Shown piece after piece: positions 1 to 7,509 of a stretch of DNA of 32,000 bases. The stretch is from an uncultured bacterium (lineage in GTDB: Bacteria; Patescibacteriota; CPR2; UBA1875; CAIMLA01). Location: contig CAIMLA010000018.1 of NCBI GenBank assembly GCA_903842085.1, positions 1-32,000 on the forward strand. The letters are read 5' to 3'. The stretch's first letter is position 1, and the number at the start of each line of letters is the position of its first letter. Both the position numbers and the translations under genes were made by a program. A model generated the notes under the pieces. The model was not told the origin of the DNA. It searched no databases and worked only from the letters and a program-made list of their open reading frames with translations.

Positions 1-11
1 CTCATATCCAT
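1..11 (-). CDS. 5' end of a gene running off the left edge
   Basis: Only the first codons are visible. On the minus strand an ATG at 11-9 begins Met-Asp-Met. It is preceded, 8 nt upstream, by AAGGAGG (complement of 20-26), a near-perfect Shine-Dalgarno sequence. Nothing can be said about the product. A short hairpin (stem about 23-29 with 52-58) lies just upstream of the ribosome binding site. The call rests only on the ribosome binding site and start codon. Confidence 0.35.
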
Positions 12-147
12 ATTCCTTTCCTCCTTGCCTCTATTTTAGTGGAAGGCAAGGTATTTCTGTTACGACATTTGATCAATTTGGGTACGATTTTCATTTTGCC
101 CAACAAGTGTATTACAGTACGATTTTAGATTGCAGAACGCGAAAGGC

Positions 148-176
148 TTGACAGCAATCATAAAAAAGAGCATAAT
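148..176 (+). promoter_or_regulatory. Sigma70-type promoter of the structured RNA
   Basis: TTGACA (148-153), a 17-nt spacer and CATAAT (171-176) give a perfect -35 and a 5/6 match to the -10 box. Transcription would start near 183 and run into the structured block. No coding region follows for about 1.35 kb on this strand, so the promoter argues for an RNA gene. A 13-nt palindrome (TTGACATTGTCAA, 179-191) straddles the predicted start point and could be an operator. Confidence 0.6.
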
Positions 177-182
177 CTTTGA

Positions 183-785
183 CATTGTCAATCACGACGC
201 ATCAGAAAGGAGGGTCAAATTGCAGCATTTCCACACCTCCCTGTTTAATCATAAGATCTGATCCGGCGCTCTGATCGACCACTAGCTCCAATCGCCCCAC
301 TAGGCTGGGTATCGGCCCCAGGAGCCAGTCACCTGTCTGACTGAACCGGTAGTCTACGCAAGTAGATTTTAGCAGGTTATTTTGTCTCAAGGCTCGAGGC
401 AAATGATAAAAATAAACTAGAGCACCTAGTCGAGGGGAACCTCTGAATTTAGGCGATAAAAACGCCCGGTTTGGCTAACCGCAATTAGCAAATCGTGTCA
501 GGGAATGATGACTAGGCATCTGAACCTGATGCGTCAAAGTTTAAGGCGCTCCGTCGTTGTCTGCAGGTCTAATCCCTGCCGAGGAGTCCAACAGGTTCCA
601 TGAGCGCACCACCCTTACTGGCTTACAAGCTCGTAAGAAAGGAATAACCTCAGATCATGAGGTTCGCGCGCAGATCATGGAGCACAGGCCCTCCGCCCCT
701 AGGCACCTGGTTACACCAGGAACGCAAGGGGCGGAGGGTCATCACTTATAAATATCTTGCAACAGCTTAACCGCTGTTGCTTTTT
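183..785 (+). ncRNA. Large structured noncoding RNA of about 600 nt, family not recognised
   Basis: The block has no convincing open frame, is GC-richer than its surroundings, and is bounded by a good promoter and an intrinsic terminator. Stems I can see: a 10-bp long-range pairing of 196-205 with 526-535; 209-213 with 236-240; 326-331 with 338-343; 353-357 with 362-366 closed by a GCAA tetraloop; 432-435 with 440-443 closed by GGAA; 467-471 with 477-481; 563-567 with 575-579; 622-626 with 633-637; 646-652 with 658-664. The strongest is an 11-bp GC-rich stem, 689-699 with 728-738, enclosing a perfect 6-bp hairpin (706-711 with 715-720). Two GNRA loops plus a long-range closing helix are typical of ornate RNAs. 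It lacks the conserved core of RNase P RNA, tmRNA and SRP RNA. The 3' end overlaps the end of the convergent methyltransferase gene. The strand is inferred from the promoter and terminator. Confidence 0.5.
759..785 (+). terminator. Rho-independent terminator of the structured RNA
   Basis: An 8-bp perfect stem (759-766 with 773-780, loop TTAACC) is followed directly by five T and then AATTT. It also contains the stop codon of the convergent methyltransferase, so the two transcripts meet here. It works only in the + direction, because the minus side has no T run. Confidence 0.75.
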
Positions 786-1495
786 AATTTCTGTGCCGTC
801 ACAATTAAATTATTATTTTTATCATCTTTATTATCACTCAGTCTGATGTCAATAAACCCGACTTGAGCTAACAAGTCTTTTAGTTCATCTTTTTCCCAGG
901 CATGAAAATATCGCTCAGCCAGAATGTTGCCTTGACTGTCTTTCCATGGTTTTAGGAAATCGCCATATTCTAGGTTTGCTTTATTCGACTTCTGGTTTAA
1001 AAGCGTAGCAGTCATTTCTTCTTTAAATTTTGGCTTGTCCCAAAAATACCAAACGGTGATCAGAACCATGCCCGATGGTTTTAAAACCCGATAGATCTCA
1101 GAAAGTGCGCTTATCCTTTGTTCTTCCGATGGGATGTGATGCAAAGTCGCAAGTGATAAGACAAGATCGAATTCATTTTCTAAAAAAGGCGTATCCAGTA
1201 GATTACCCACTATGAAATTTTCGGCTGGATACTTTTTTTGGGCCAAGTCAATCAACTTAGGGCTAAGATCAAGACCGGTGTAATTAATCTCAAATTTTCC
1301 TAAAATATCGAGGACTCGACCGTTACCACAACCTAAGTCTAGTACTTTTGAGCTTTTTTTAATTTGAAGTTTTTCGATTGCCGCGGCCACGTGTGACCAA
1401 TTAAAAGCAGATCTGCTACTAGAAAAGGGCTCGGCAATCTTGTTATAATCATCACGTGTTTTGGCAATTAATTTTTGAGCAATCTTTTTATCCAT
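767..1495 (-). CDS. SAM-dependent methyltransferase, Trm9/ALKBH8-like (probable tRNA wobble-uridine methyltransferase)
   Basis: Class I (Rossmann) methyltransferase of 242 aa. SAM motif I is VLDLGCGNGR at residues 51-60, the ribose-binding acidic residue is Asp75, and a TLHHI motif lies at 118-121. The N-terminal pattern Tyr-x-x-Ile-Ala-x-x-Phe-Ser-x-x-Arg (17-28), the segment ISALSEIYRVLKP and the VW motif at 148-149 match the Trm9/ALKBH8 family better than generic UbiE-type enzymes. Trm9 methylates 5-carboxymethyluridine-34 in tRNA to mcm5U. The divergent neighbour is Elp3, which makes that carboxymethyl group, so the pairing supports this role. No Trm112-like partner is seen. I chose ATG 1495 because a -10-like TAAACT ends exactly 6 nt upstream; GTG 1501 is the alternative. 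The family is fairly sure; the exact substrate is inference. Confidence 0.8.
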   Translation of the reverse strand: MDKKIAQKLIAKTRDDYNKIAEPFSSSRSAFNWSHVAAAIEKLQIKKSSKVLDLGCGNGRVLDILGKFEINYTGLDLSPKLIDLAQKKYPAENFIVGNLLDTPFLENEFDLVLSLATLHHIPSEEQRISALSEIYRVLKPSGMVLITVWYFWDKPKFKEEMTATLLNQKSNKANLEYGDFLKPWKDSQGNILAERYFHAWEKDELKDLLAQVGFIDIRLSDNKDDKNNNLIVTAQKLKSNSG

Positions 1496-1501
1496 AGACA
1501 C

Positions 1502-1532
1502 AGTTTAATAGTTAAATAGTTGAGAGTCTAAT
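1502..1532. promoter_or_regulatory. Overlapping divergent promoters of the methyltransferase and elp3
   Basis: Only 42 nt separate the two start codons. On the minus strand, TAGACT (1530-1525), 17 nt and TAAACT (1507-1502) lie 6 nt before ATG 1495. On the plus strand, TCTAAT (1527-1532) lies 5 nt before ATG 1538. Neither gene has a Shine-Dalgarno. The plus -10 overlaps the minus -35, so the two promoters should compete for polymerase. Matches to consensus are moderate. Confidence 0.4.
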
Positions 1533-1537
1533 AGATA

Positions 1538-3094
1538 ATGAATTATCTTGAAGAAATAATATACACATTAATTGAACAAAAAGTAAGCGACCAAGAACAA
1601 TTGAGAAAGGTCGTTAGTGCAATCTATGCCAAATCAGCGGTTAAGGGCTTTGAGTCTAACGTTAAATTGCGCGAGACTTATAATACCTTGGTTGATGAAG
1701 GTGATCTCGAGCCAAATGAGGTTCTGGAAGAACTGTTGATTACTAAAAGAAGGCGTTCGTTATCTGGAGTGTCGGTGATTACGGTCCTGACTAAGGCCTA
1801 TCCTTGTCCGGGAACTTGTATCTATTGTCCGACTGAAATCGCTGTGCCAAAGAGCTATCTTTCTAATGAGCCAGCGGTAATGAGGGCCATCTTAAATAAT
1901 TATGATCCTTTTGATCAAGTCAAAACCCGTCTTGAGTCATTAAAACTACAAGGGCACCCAATTGATAAGGTGGAGTTAATCGTGATTGGTGGAACCTTTT
2001 CCTATTTGCCGAGAGATTATCAAGAAGAATTTATCAAAAGATGCTTTGACGCCCTAAATGATTCAAATTCTAAAAATCTAAGCAGCGCTAAAACAAAAAA
2101 TGAAAAAGCCAAATCGCGCTGTGTTGGTTTAACCTTAGAGACACGGCCCGACTATATCACGGAGGAGGAGATAATCTGGTTTCGTTATTTAGGCGCAACC
2201 CGAGTTGAACTCGGAATCCAAAGCCTTGATAATAACATCCTTGAATTAAATAAAAGAGGCCATAAAGTCGCGGAAATAAAAAACGCCACAAGATTGCTTA
2301 AAGACGCTGGATTTAAAATTTGTTATCATCTAATGCCTAATCTCTATGGTTCAACGGTCGAACAAGACAAAAAAATATTTCGTGAAGTCTTTGCTAACCC
2401 TGACTATCGACCTGACTACATTAAAATATATCCTTGCATGGTCATAAAAAACACCCCTCTTTTTAACTTATATCAGGAAGGGAAGTATCAGTCGTATACA
2501 AATGAAGAATTGATCGAGGTTATCTCTGATATCAAAAAACAGACCCCATATTGGGTTCGGATTATGCGAACAATTCGAGATATTCCTGCGACTAGTATTG
2601 AATCAGGCTCTGTTACCTCAAACCTAAGGCAGGTAATATTAGAAAGAGCCGAGAAAGAAGGCTGGCAGTGTCATTGTATTCGCTGTCGAGAAGTCGGGGA
2701 CCAAACCCAAAAGAAAAAGATAAAGAGCCAAAAGCTTTACTTGGAAGAATATCAAGCCGCAGGAGGCCGAGAGATCTTTTTAAGCTATGAAACAATCGAT
2801 CGAAAACTGTATTCGCTCCTAAGGCTCAGGTTAACAAAGAAACAATTTATTAAAGAGCTTCATGGATGTGCTATTATTCGCGAGGTTCACACTTACGGTC
2901 AAGAAATAGAAGTTGGAAAAGAAGGGAAGACACAACATGTCGGTTTTGGCAAAAAGTTGATTGTTGAAGCAGAAGACTTGGCTAAAAAGGCAGGTTTTGA
3001 AAAAATCGCCGTTATCTCTGGGGTTGGAGTCAGAGATTATTATCGAAAATTGGGATATAGTCTAAGTGGTGAATACATGGTGAAAAAAATATGA
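1538..3094 (+). CDS. elp3: Elp3: tRNA uridine-34 carboxymethyl-forming radical SAM / GNAT enzyme
   Basis: 518 aa, full length for a bacterial or archaeal Elp3. It uses a [4Fe-4S] cluster and SAM plus acetyl-CoA to install the cm5 group on wobble uridine of tRNA. An N-terminal basic tRNA-binding segment (about 1-75) precedes the cluster cysteines Cys90, Cys94 and Cys97 (CPGTCIYC). The radical-SAM barrel carries the family motifs IGGTF, LETRPDYI, RVELGIQS and RPDYIKIYP. The C-terminal GNAT domain has the acetyl-CoA loop QHVGFGKK (about 465-472) and ends GEYMVKKI, close to the eukaryotic Elp3 tail. No other Elongator subunit is present, as expected for stand-alone Elp3. It overlaps the next gene by 4 nt (ATGA). 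Identification is secure. Confidence 0.95.
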   Translation: MNYLEEIIYTLIEQKVSDQEQLRKVVSAIYAKSAVKGFESNVKLRETYNTLVDEGDLEPNEVLEELLITKRRRSLSGVSVITVLTKAYPCPGTCIYCPTEIAVPKSYLSNEPAVMRAILNNYDPFDQVKTRLESLKLQGHPIDKVELIVIGGTFSYLPRDYQEEFIKRCFDALNDSNSKNLSSAKTKNEKAKSRCVGLTLETRPDYITEEEIIWFRYLGATRVELGIQSLDNNILELNKRGHKVAEIKNATRLLKDAGFKICYHLMPNLYGSTVEQDKKIFREVFANPDYRPDYIKIYPCMVIKNTPLFNLYQEGKYQSYTNEELIEVISDIKKQTPYWVRIMRTIRDIPATSIESGSVTSNLRQVILERAEKEGWQCHCIRCREVGDQTQKKKIKSQKLYLEEYQAAGGREIFLSYETIDRKLYSLLRLRLTKKQFIKELHGCAIIREVHTYGQEIEVGKEGKTQHVGFGKKLIVEAEDLAKKAGFEKIAVISGVGVRDYYRKLGYSLSGEYMVKKI

Positions 3095-3789
3095 TATTTG
3101 ATAATATCTGGTCGGAACTTGAAGTATTAGCTAGCCACGATCCAAAAGATTTGGCTGGAATGGCAAGGTTCGGCATTAACGTTGATAAAGCTTGGGTTAT
3201 CCCGATCCCAAAATTGCGGAAATTAGCAAAAGAAATAAAAAAAGAACCAAACCGACATGAACTAGCGCTCGAACTGTGGGCTTCAGAAATCCATGAAGCG
3301 AGGATCTTGGCAGGGATGATCGATGATCCGAAAAAAGTGACAGAGAAACAGCTGGAAAAATGGGTTAAGGATTTTGACAGTTGGGACGTCTGTGACCAAG
3401 TTTGTGGTAATTTGTTTGATCAAACCAAGCAGGCCTACCAGAAGGCGGAAACATGGTCAAAGCTACCAGAAGAATTTGTTAAAAGAGCGGGGTTTGTTTT
3501 GATGGCCACGCTGGCGGTGCACGATAAAAAAGCTTCAGATGAGCCATTTATTAATTTTTTTAAAATCATAAAGAGGGAGTCGGTTGACGATCGGAACTTT
3601 GTGCGCAAGGCGGTCAACTGGGCTCTAAGGTCAATCTCCAAATCAAGAAATACAAGCTTGTATCAAAAAGGGCTAGAAATGGCCTATGAAATCAAAAAAA
3701 TTGATAACAAAACCGCCCGTTGGATTGCTAACGATGCCATAAGGGAATTAGAAAAAGATTATATTAAGAATAAGTTTATAGTTAAATAA
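3091..3789 (+). CDS. AlkD-like DNA alkylation repair protein (HEAT-repeat glycosylase)
   Basis: 232 aa, the usual length of AlkD proteins, all-helical HEAT-like repeats. The family excises positively charged alkylated bases such as N3- and N7-alkylpurines without flipping them. Trp98 and Asp102 (SWDVCD) have the same 4-residue spacing as Bacillus cereus AlkD Trp109/Asp113, and Trp177 (KAVNWALR) corresponds to Trp187, so the lesion cleft looks intact. The start ATG overlaps the elp3 stop in ATGA, implying translational coupling. The pairing of a tRNA modification gene with a DNA repair gene may be only operon packing. Confidence 0.88.
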   Translation: MIFDNIWSELEVLASHDPKDLAGMARFGINVDKAWVIPIPKLRKLAKEIKKEPNRHELALELWASEIHEARILAGMIDDPKKVTEKQLEKWVKDFDSWDVCDQVCGNLFDQTKQAYQKAETWSKLPEEFVKRAGFVLMATLAVHDKKASDEPFINFFKIIKRESVDDRNFVRKAVNWALRSISKSRNTSLYQKGLEMAYEIKKIDNKTARWIANDAIRELEKDYIKNKFIVK

Positions 3790-3792
3790 CCC

Positions 3793-3821
3793 TCGACGGA
3801 GCGTAAAAATTAGAGTATAAT
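3793..3821 (+). promoter_or_regulatory. Promoter of typA
   Basis: TCGACG (3793-3798), a 17-nt spacer and a perfect TATAAT (3816-3821) lie in the 64-nt gap before typA. The predicted leader is about 26 nt and carries no clear Shine-Dalgarno; AAGG at 3845-3848 is the nearest purine run. Confidence 0.5.
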
Positions 3822-3853
3822 TAATCAGTTGTCTATAGCTCAATAAGGTTTTT

Positions 3854-5635
3854 ATGAATATTCGAAATGTGGCGATTATCGCTCACGTTGATCATGGCAA
3901 AACAACCTTGCTCGACGGTTTTTTAAAACAGACGAAAGTATTTCGTGATAATGAAGCTCTGATGAATCAGAGCCTTATTTTAGATTCCGACGATCAGGAA
4001 AAAGAGCGCGGCATCACCATTATGGCGAAAAACGCCGCCATTACTTATAAAGAGACCAAGATAAATATTATCGATACGCCCGGTCATGCTGATTTTGGCG
4101 GAGAAGTCGAAAGAACTTTAAATATGGCCGATGGGGCAATTCTAGTTGTTGACGCCCAAGAGGGGCCGATGCCTCAGACAAAATTTGTTTTAGGCAAAGC
4201 GCTAGAGTTAGGCTTAAAAATAATTGTGGTGATTAATAAAATAGACAAGCCAGATTCACGAGTTGATTATGTAATCAATAAAGTTCACGATCTTTTTTTG
4301 GATATGGCGACTGATATGGATCATCTCGATTTTCCGGTTTACTATGCGATTTCTAAAGAAGGGAAATCATGGGCAAAAATGCCAGAGAACTTGACGGAAG
4401 AGGCGGACCTTACGCCAATTTTTGACGGTATCATTGAATATATCCCGGCCCCCAAATCAGAGCCTGACCAACCATTACAGATGTTAGTCACAACCTTGGA
4501 TAGGGATAACTTTCAAGGAAAATATGCGATTGGCCGAATCAGTCGAGGGTTTGTGGAGCCGAACATGACGGTCGCTTTGATCAATAGAGACGGTGAGCAA
4601 CAAACTGCAAAAATAGAAAAAGTTTATGTCAGTCAAGGTTTGAAAAGAGTTGAAGTGACCAAAGCAGAAGCGGGAGAAATCGTTTCGCTGACTGGAGTCA
4701 AAGAAGCGAACATTGGCGATACCATCGCTGATATTAATAAGCCAGAAGCTTTGGCCACGATTGAGATAGAAGAGCCAACCTTGAAGATGTCAGTATCGGC
4801 GAACACCTCACCCTTTGCCGGGAAAGAAGGTCGTTTTGTGACCGGTCGTCAAATTTTAGATCGAATAAAAAAAGAATTAGAAACTAATGTTTCTCTAAAA
4901 ATGAAAATGGGCAAAGACGGTGATTATATATTGTCCGGCAGAGGCGAACTCCATCTCTCAGTTTTTATCGAGAACTTGAGACGAGAAGGCTTTGAGCTTC
5001 AGGTTGGCAAGCCTCAAGTAATTACTAAAGAAATCGAGGGGATCAAATGTGAACCGGTTGAAGAATTAACTATCGATGTTGGGACTGAGTTTGTGGGACC
5101 AGTCAACGGTGAGATTGGTCGAAGAAAGGGCAGTCTTTTTTCTCAGACCGATAATTCCGATGGAACGACAAGGCTGATATTTGAGATAACCACGAGAGGT
5201 ATCTTGGGCTTGAGAAATCTGCTCTTAACTTTATCCCGAGGAACAGCCATTATTAACTCTATGTTCTTACGCTTTGAGCCAGTCGGAGCGTCTTTCCCGA
5301 GACTACGAAACGGCGCCCTAGTGGCTTCGAATAACGGGAAAGCAGTTACCTATGGCCTTAATATCGCTCAAGGCCGAGGAATCATTTTTATTTCACCTCA
5401 GGTAATCGTTTATCAGGGGATGATTGTTGGCCTTAATTCGAGAGAGCAAGATATTCATATAAATGTTTGTAAAGAAAAGAAGCTAACCAATACGAGAGCT
5501 TCAGGTTCAGATGATGCAATTCTCCTCACCCCACCGACTATTTTTAGCTTGGAACAAAGTTTAGATTTTCTCGAAGATGACGAACTGCTCGAGGTAACAC
5601 CTAAGAGCTTGAGGCTTAGAAAAAAAGTTCTTTAG
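3854..5635 (+). CDS. typA: GTP-binding protein TypA/BipA, ribosome-associated translational GTPase
   Basis: 593 aa, close to the family's usual 600-610. The G domain shows AHVDHGKTT (P loop, residues 10-18), the switch region with EKERGITI, DTPGHADFGGEV (G3) and NKID (G4). Beta-barrel domain II, the EF-G-like domains III and V (SGRGELHLSV), and the BipA-specific C-terminal domain with RGIIFISPQ and NTRASGSDDAI follow. TypA binds 70S ribosomes, acts in 50S biogenesis, and is tied to stress and low-temperature growth. It is monocistronic from its own promoter; the next gene is convergent. Nothing is truncated. Confidence 0.96.
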   Translation: MNIRNVAIIAHVDHGKTTLLDGFLKQTKVFRDNEALMNQSLILDSDDQEKERGITIMAKNAAITYKETKINIIDTPGHADFGGEVERTLNMADGAILVVDAQEGPMPQTKFVLGKALELGLKIIVVINKIDKPDSRVDYVINKVHDLFLDMATDMDHLDFPVYYAISKEGKSWAKMPENLTEEADLTPIFDGIIEYIPAPKSEPDQPLQMLVTTLDRDNFQGKYAIGRISRGFVEPNMTVALINRDGEQQTAKIEKVYVSQGLKRVEVTKAEAGEIVSLTGVKEANIGDTIADINKPEALATIEIEEPTLKMSVSANTSPFAGKEGRFVTGRQILDRIKKELETNVSLKMKMGKDGDYILSGRGELHLSVFIENLRREGFELQVGKPQVITKEIEGIKCEPVEELTIDVGTEFVGPVNGEIGRRKGSLFSQTDNSDGTTRLIFEITTRGILGLRNLLLTLSRGTAIINSMFLRFEPVGASFPRLRNGALVASNNGKAVTYGLNIAQGRGIIFISPQVIVYQGMIVGLNSREQDIHINVCKEKKLTNTRASGSDDAILLTPPTIFSLEQSLDFLEDDELLEVTPKSLRLRKKVL

Positions 5636-5671
5636 ACTAGGTCGCTTAAAGGGATGCTTTTCAAACTGGTT

Positions 5672-7381
5672 TTATTTTAAAGTATAATCGTTACAATAGT
5701 TATCTGGAGTCGGTTCGAACGGAGCTAGATTAAATAAGTTAGCGGTTGTCGCCATTGTGCCTGTCGAAGTTAAGCCGAATTTATAACAACCTTTTGCGTA
5801 TGTCGAATATGGTTCACCTGGAACCGGTGTGCTCTGATTCTCCCCGGTACCCGTGGTAAAGGTTTGTGTACTTAGGACCTTATTGTTACCATCCGTAATA
5901 CTAGCAGTGACTGGCTCTCCTTTAGAAAAAGTATCAGTAACCTTAATTGTATTGTTAGCATTGTTCACTTGATTTCTGGTCCAAAGATAAAGATTATGAC
6001 CATAAAGATGAGTCACAATATTACCACTAGAATCGCGTCTTTGGGCTGGGGTTGAAACGGTGATTGCTAAATGGGTCCCATTGTTGACACTGCTTTTTAA
6101 AACGTATTGATTACTTAGCCAAGTCATTGAATTTGTTCCTTCGATCTGCGGATTGACTGAATTAAATAAAATTTTTAAATTTTCGTCATTATTTCTAACC
6201 CAGGTTGGTTCGTTGACGGCTTTGTCGAGATAGGCTTGATTAAATTTTTTCACGGCTTGATTATTGTCGCTATAAATTCTGGAAGCAGAGTAACCAGACA
6301 TAAAATAGCGGTCATGCTCCCAAATCGGTTCTGTATGCTCCATGCCACTTGATTTGGTTTCAGAATAAAAATATGGAGTAGAAATAATCTGTTGATTGCT
6401 TTCTTGGTAATTTTCTCTCTTGTAAACAGGCATATCAGAGGCCCCAGCAGTTCCTGGATAGGCTTCATTGTATTTGAGCTCACCCAAAACAGCAAAACCC
6501 TCATCCCAAGCACGATTATCAAATAAATACTGCAATCTAAAAGAGTGAGCAATCTCATGAGGTAATTGGGATAGTCTTCCTTGTGGAATACAAATAGTTT
6601 GACTGGTTGGCTCATAGTATCCACGACAAGAACTTGCATCACAAGTGCATAATGCCACCTGAACGGTTCCAGCTACCGGTGGTAAACCAAATATATTTTT
6701 ATCGAGAGCGTAAGCCTTTGCGATAATGTCATTCGCCTTGGTCTTATCGGCAGCAGGCCATGGAAGCTCTATCTTATCGTTTAAGACGTAGGTAATGTCT
6801 TTCTCAACAGGAGTTGGGGTCGGAGTTGGGGTAGGAGTAGGAGTGCTTGTAGTTCGATACTTAATAACATGCAAATCTGGAGTTGGTGTTGGGGTGGGCG
6901 TCGGCGTTGGTGTTGGGGTTGGGGTCGGAGTTGGGGTTGGGGTCGGAGTCGGAGTTGGGGTCGGGGTTGGGGTCGGCGTCGGAGTTGGGGTCGGAGTGGG
7001 AGCGGGGGTTGGAGTGGGGGCTGGTTGAATCGGTACATCATCTTGGATTAAGGTCGGGATAAAACCCTGAGATGAATCACCTCCTTGAACCTGTTGATTA
7101 ACTAAATCATTCATTTGACTGATAGCTTCTGGGTCTTGGCTTCGTAGAGACTCGGCCGTAATCTCCGCCGGGATATCGACATTAACCCCTGTCGTTGTTG
7201 GGGTTTGCGGATCGTCAGTGTATTTATAATTTTCTTCAGTTTTATTCTCACTGGTTGAATCTGTTTTTTTAGTACTAGTTTTTTTCCCGCCAAAGATTGC
7301 AATTAAGACAATAATGATAATAATGACGACGATAACGACACCAGCGGCAATAAATATTATTTTTTTGTTATCTTCTTCCAT
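5672..7381 (-). CDS. Membrane-anchored metallopeptidase (gluzincin, peptidase-MA-like) on a Pro-Thr stalk
   Basis: 569 aa from ATG 7381, which follows GAGGG on the minus strand; longer in-frame starts at 7411 and 7510 would add residues overlapping pyrG and its promoter. One very hydrophobic helix (about 7-29) anchors it. A Thr/Asp/Glu-rich segment follows, then a long run of alternating Pro and Thr, briefly interrupted by a non-repetitive stretch of about ten residues. The outer domain has the zinc site HEIAH (275-279) and WDEGFA with Glu294, the HExxH plus downstream WxxEGxA pattern of the peptidase-MA gluzincins. A Cys-rich patch (CTCDASSC) precedes it and suggests an oxidised or metal-bound loop. 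The remaining C-terminal region looks like beta-rich secreted sequence. Presumably it cuts proteins or bonds at or beyond the cell surface; the substrate is unknown. Confidence 0.7.
   Translation of the reverse strand: MEEDNKKIIFIAAGVVIVVIIIIIVLIAIFGGKKTSTKKTDSTSENKTEENYKYTDDPQTPTTTGVNVDIPAEITAESLRSQDPEAISQMNDLVNQQVQGGDSSQGFIPTLIQDDVPIQPAPTPTPAPTPTPTPTPTPTPTPTPTPTPTPTPTPTPTPTPTPTPTPTPDLHVIKYRTTSTPTPTPTPTPTPVEKDITYVLNDKIELPWPAADKTKANDIIAKAYALDKNIFGLPPVAGTVQVALCTCDASSCRGYYEPTSQTICIPQGRLSQLPHEIAHSFRLQYLFDNRAWDEGFAVLGELKYNEAYPGTAGASDMPVYKRENYQESNQQIISTPYFYSETKSSGMEHTEPIWEHDRYFMSGYSASRIYSDNNQAVKKFNQAYLDKAVNEPTWVRNNDENLKILFNSVNPQIEGTNSMTWLSNQYVLKSSVNNGTHLAITVSTPAQRRDSSGNIVTHLYGHNLYLWTRNQVNNANNTIKVTDTFSKGEPVTASITDGNNKVLSTQTFTTGTGENQSTPVPGEPYSTYAKGCYKFGLTSTGTMATTANLFNLAPFEPTPDNYCNDYTLK
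6810..7023. repeat. Hexanucleotide repeat tract coding for (Pro-Thr)n
   Basis: Degenerate 6-nt units (GGNGTY on the plus strand, CCN-ACN codons on the minus strand) run from 6879 to 7023 and again from 6810 to 6846, separated by a unique stretch of about 32 nt. Because the unit is 6 nt, gain or loss changes stalk length without shifting frame. Third-position variation among units shows the tract is not a fresh pure-repeat expansion. Confidence 0.9.
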
Positions 7382-7430
7382 TTTTGTTTTTTTCCCTCTG
7401 ATTGCTCTCATTATATAACAATAATAACTT

Positions 7431-7459
7431 TTGACACAAAGTTTTTTGAGGTTTAAAAT
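7431..7459 (+). promoter_or_regulatory. pyrG: Promoter of pyrG
   Basis: TTGACA (7431-7436), exactly 17 nt, then TAAAAT (7454-7459): a near-consensus sigma70 promoter, among the best in the window. Transcription would begin near 7466. On the opposite strand a TATAAT (7418-7413) just upstream could serve the divergent metallopeptidase, with a weak TTGTGT -35 about 18 nt behind it. Confidence 0.7.
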
Positions 7460-7473
7460 GTCTACAGGTGGAT

Positions 7474-7492
7474 GTCCCGAAAGGGACTTTTT
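7474..7492 (+). terminator. Terminator-like hairpin in the pyrG leader (possible attenuator)
   Basis: A 5-bp GC-rich stem (7474-7478 with 7483-7487) closed by GAAA is followed by five T. It begins only about 8 nt after the predicted transcription start and ends 17 nt before ATG 7510. Firmicute pyrG genes use a terminator in a short leader that is overridden when CTP is low. Here the initial transcribed bases are not GGG, so the same reiterative mechanism is not evident. The stem is short and its activity is uncertain. Confidence 0.35.
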
Positions 7493-7509
7493 CAAAAATA
7501 AGTGTATCA

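Noticed and set aside
202-751. Short open frames of about 65 codons within the RNA block
   Set aside because: They have unlikely amino-acid content, lack ribosome sites, and lie across stable stems.
183-785. RNase P RNA, tmRNA or SRP RNA
   Set aside because: The GAGGAAAGTCC and ACAGAA cores of RNase P are absent (GAGGAGTCC at 581-589 lacks the AA). There is no T-arm plus CCA end and no Ala-Ala-stop tag reading frame for tmRNA, and no SRP GGAA domain. Both strands were read.
6810-7023. CRISPR array
   Set aside because: The 6-nt units are contiguous, with no spacers.
6795-7051. Plus-strand open frames of Gly-Val or Gly-Trp-rich repeats
   Set aside because: They are the reverse reading of the Pro-Thr hexanucleotide tract of the minus-strand metallopeptidase.
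7468-7509. Extended N-terminus of CTP synthase from GTG 7468
   Set aside because: The family starts just before KYIFVTGG; the extra codons form the leader hairpin. Not fully excluded, because GTG lies 8 nt after the -10 box.
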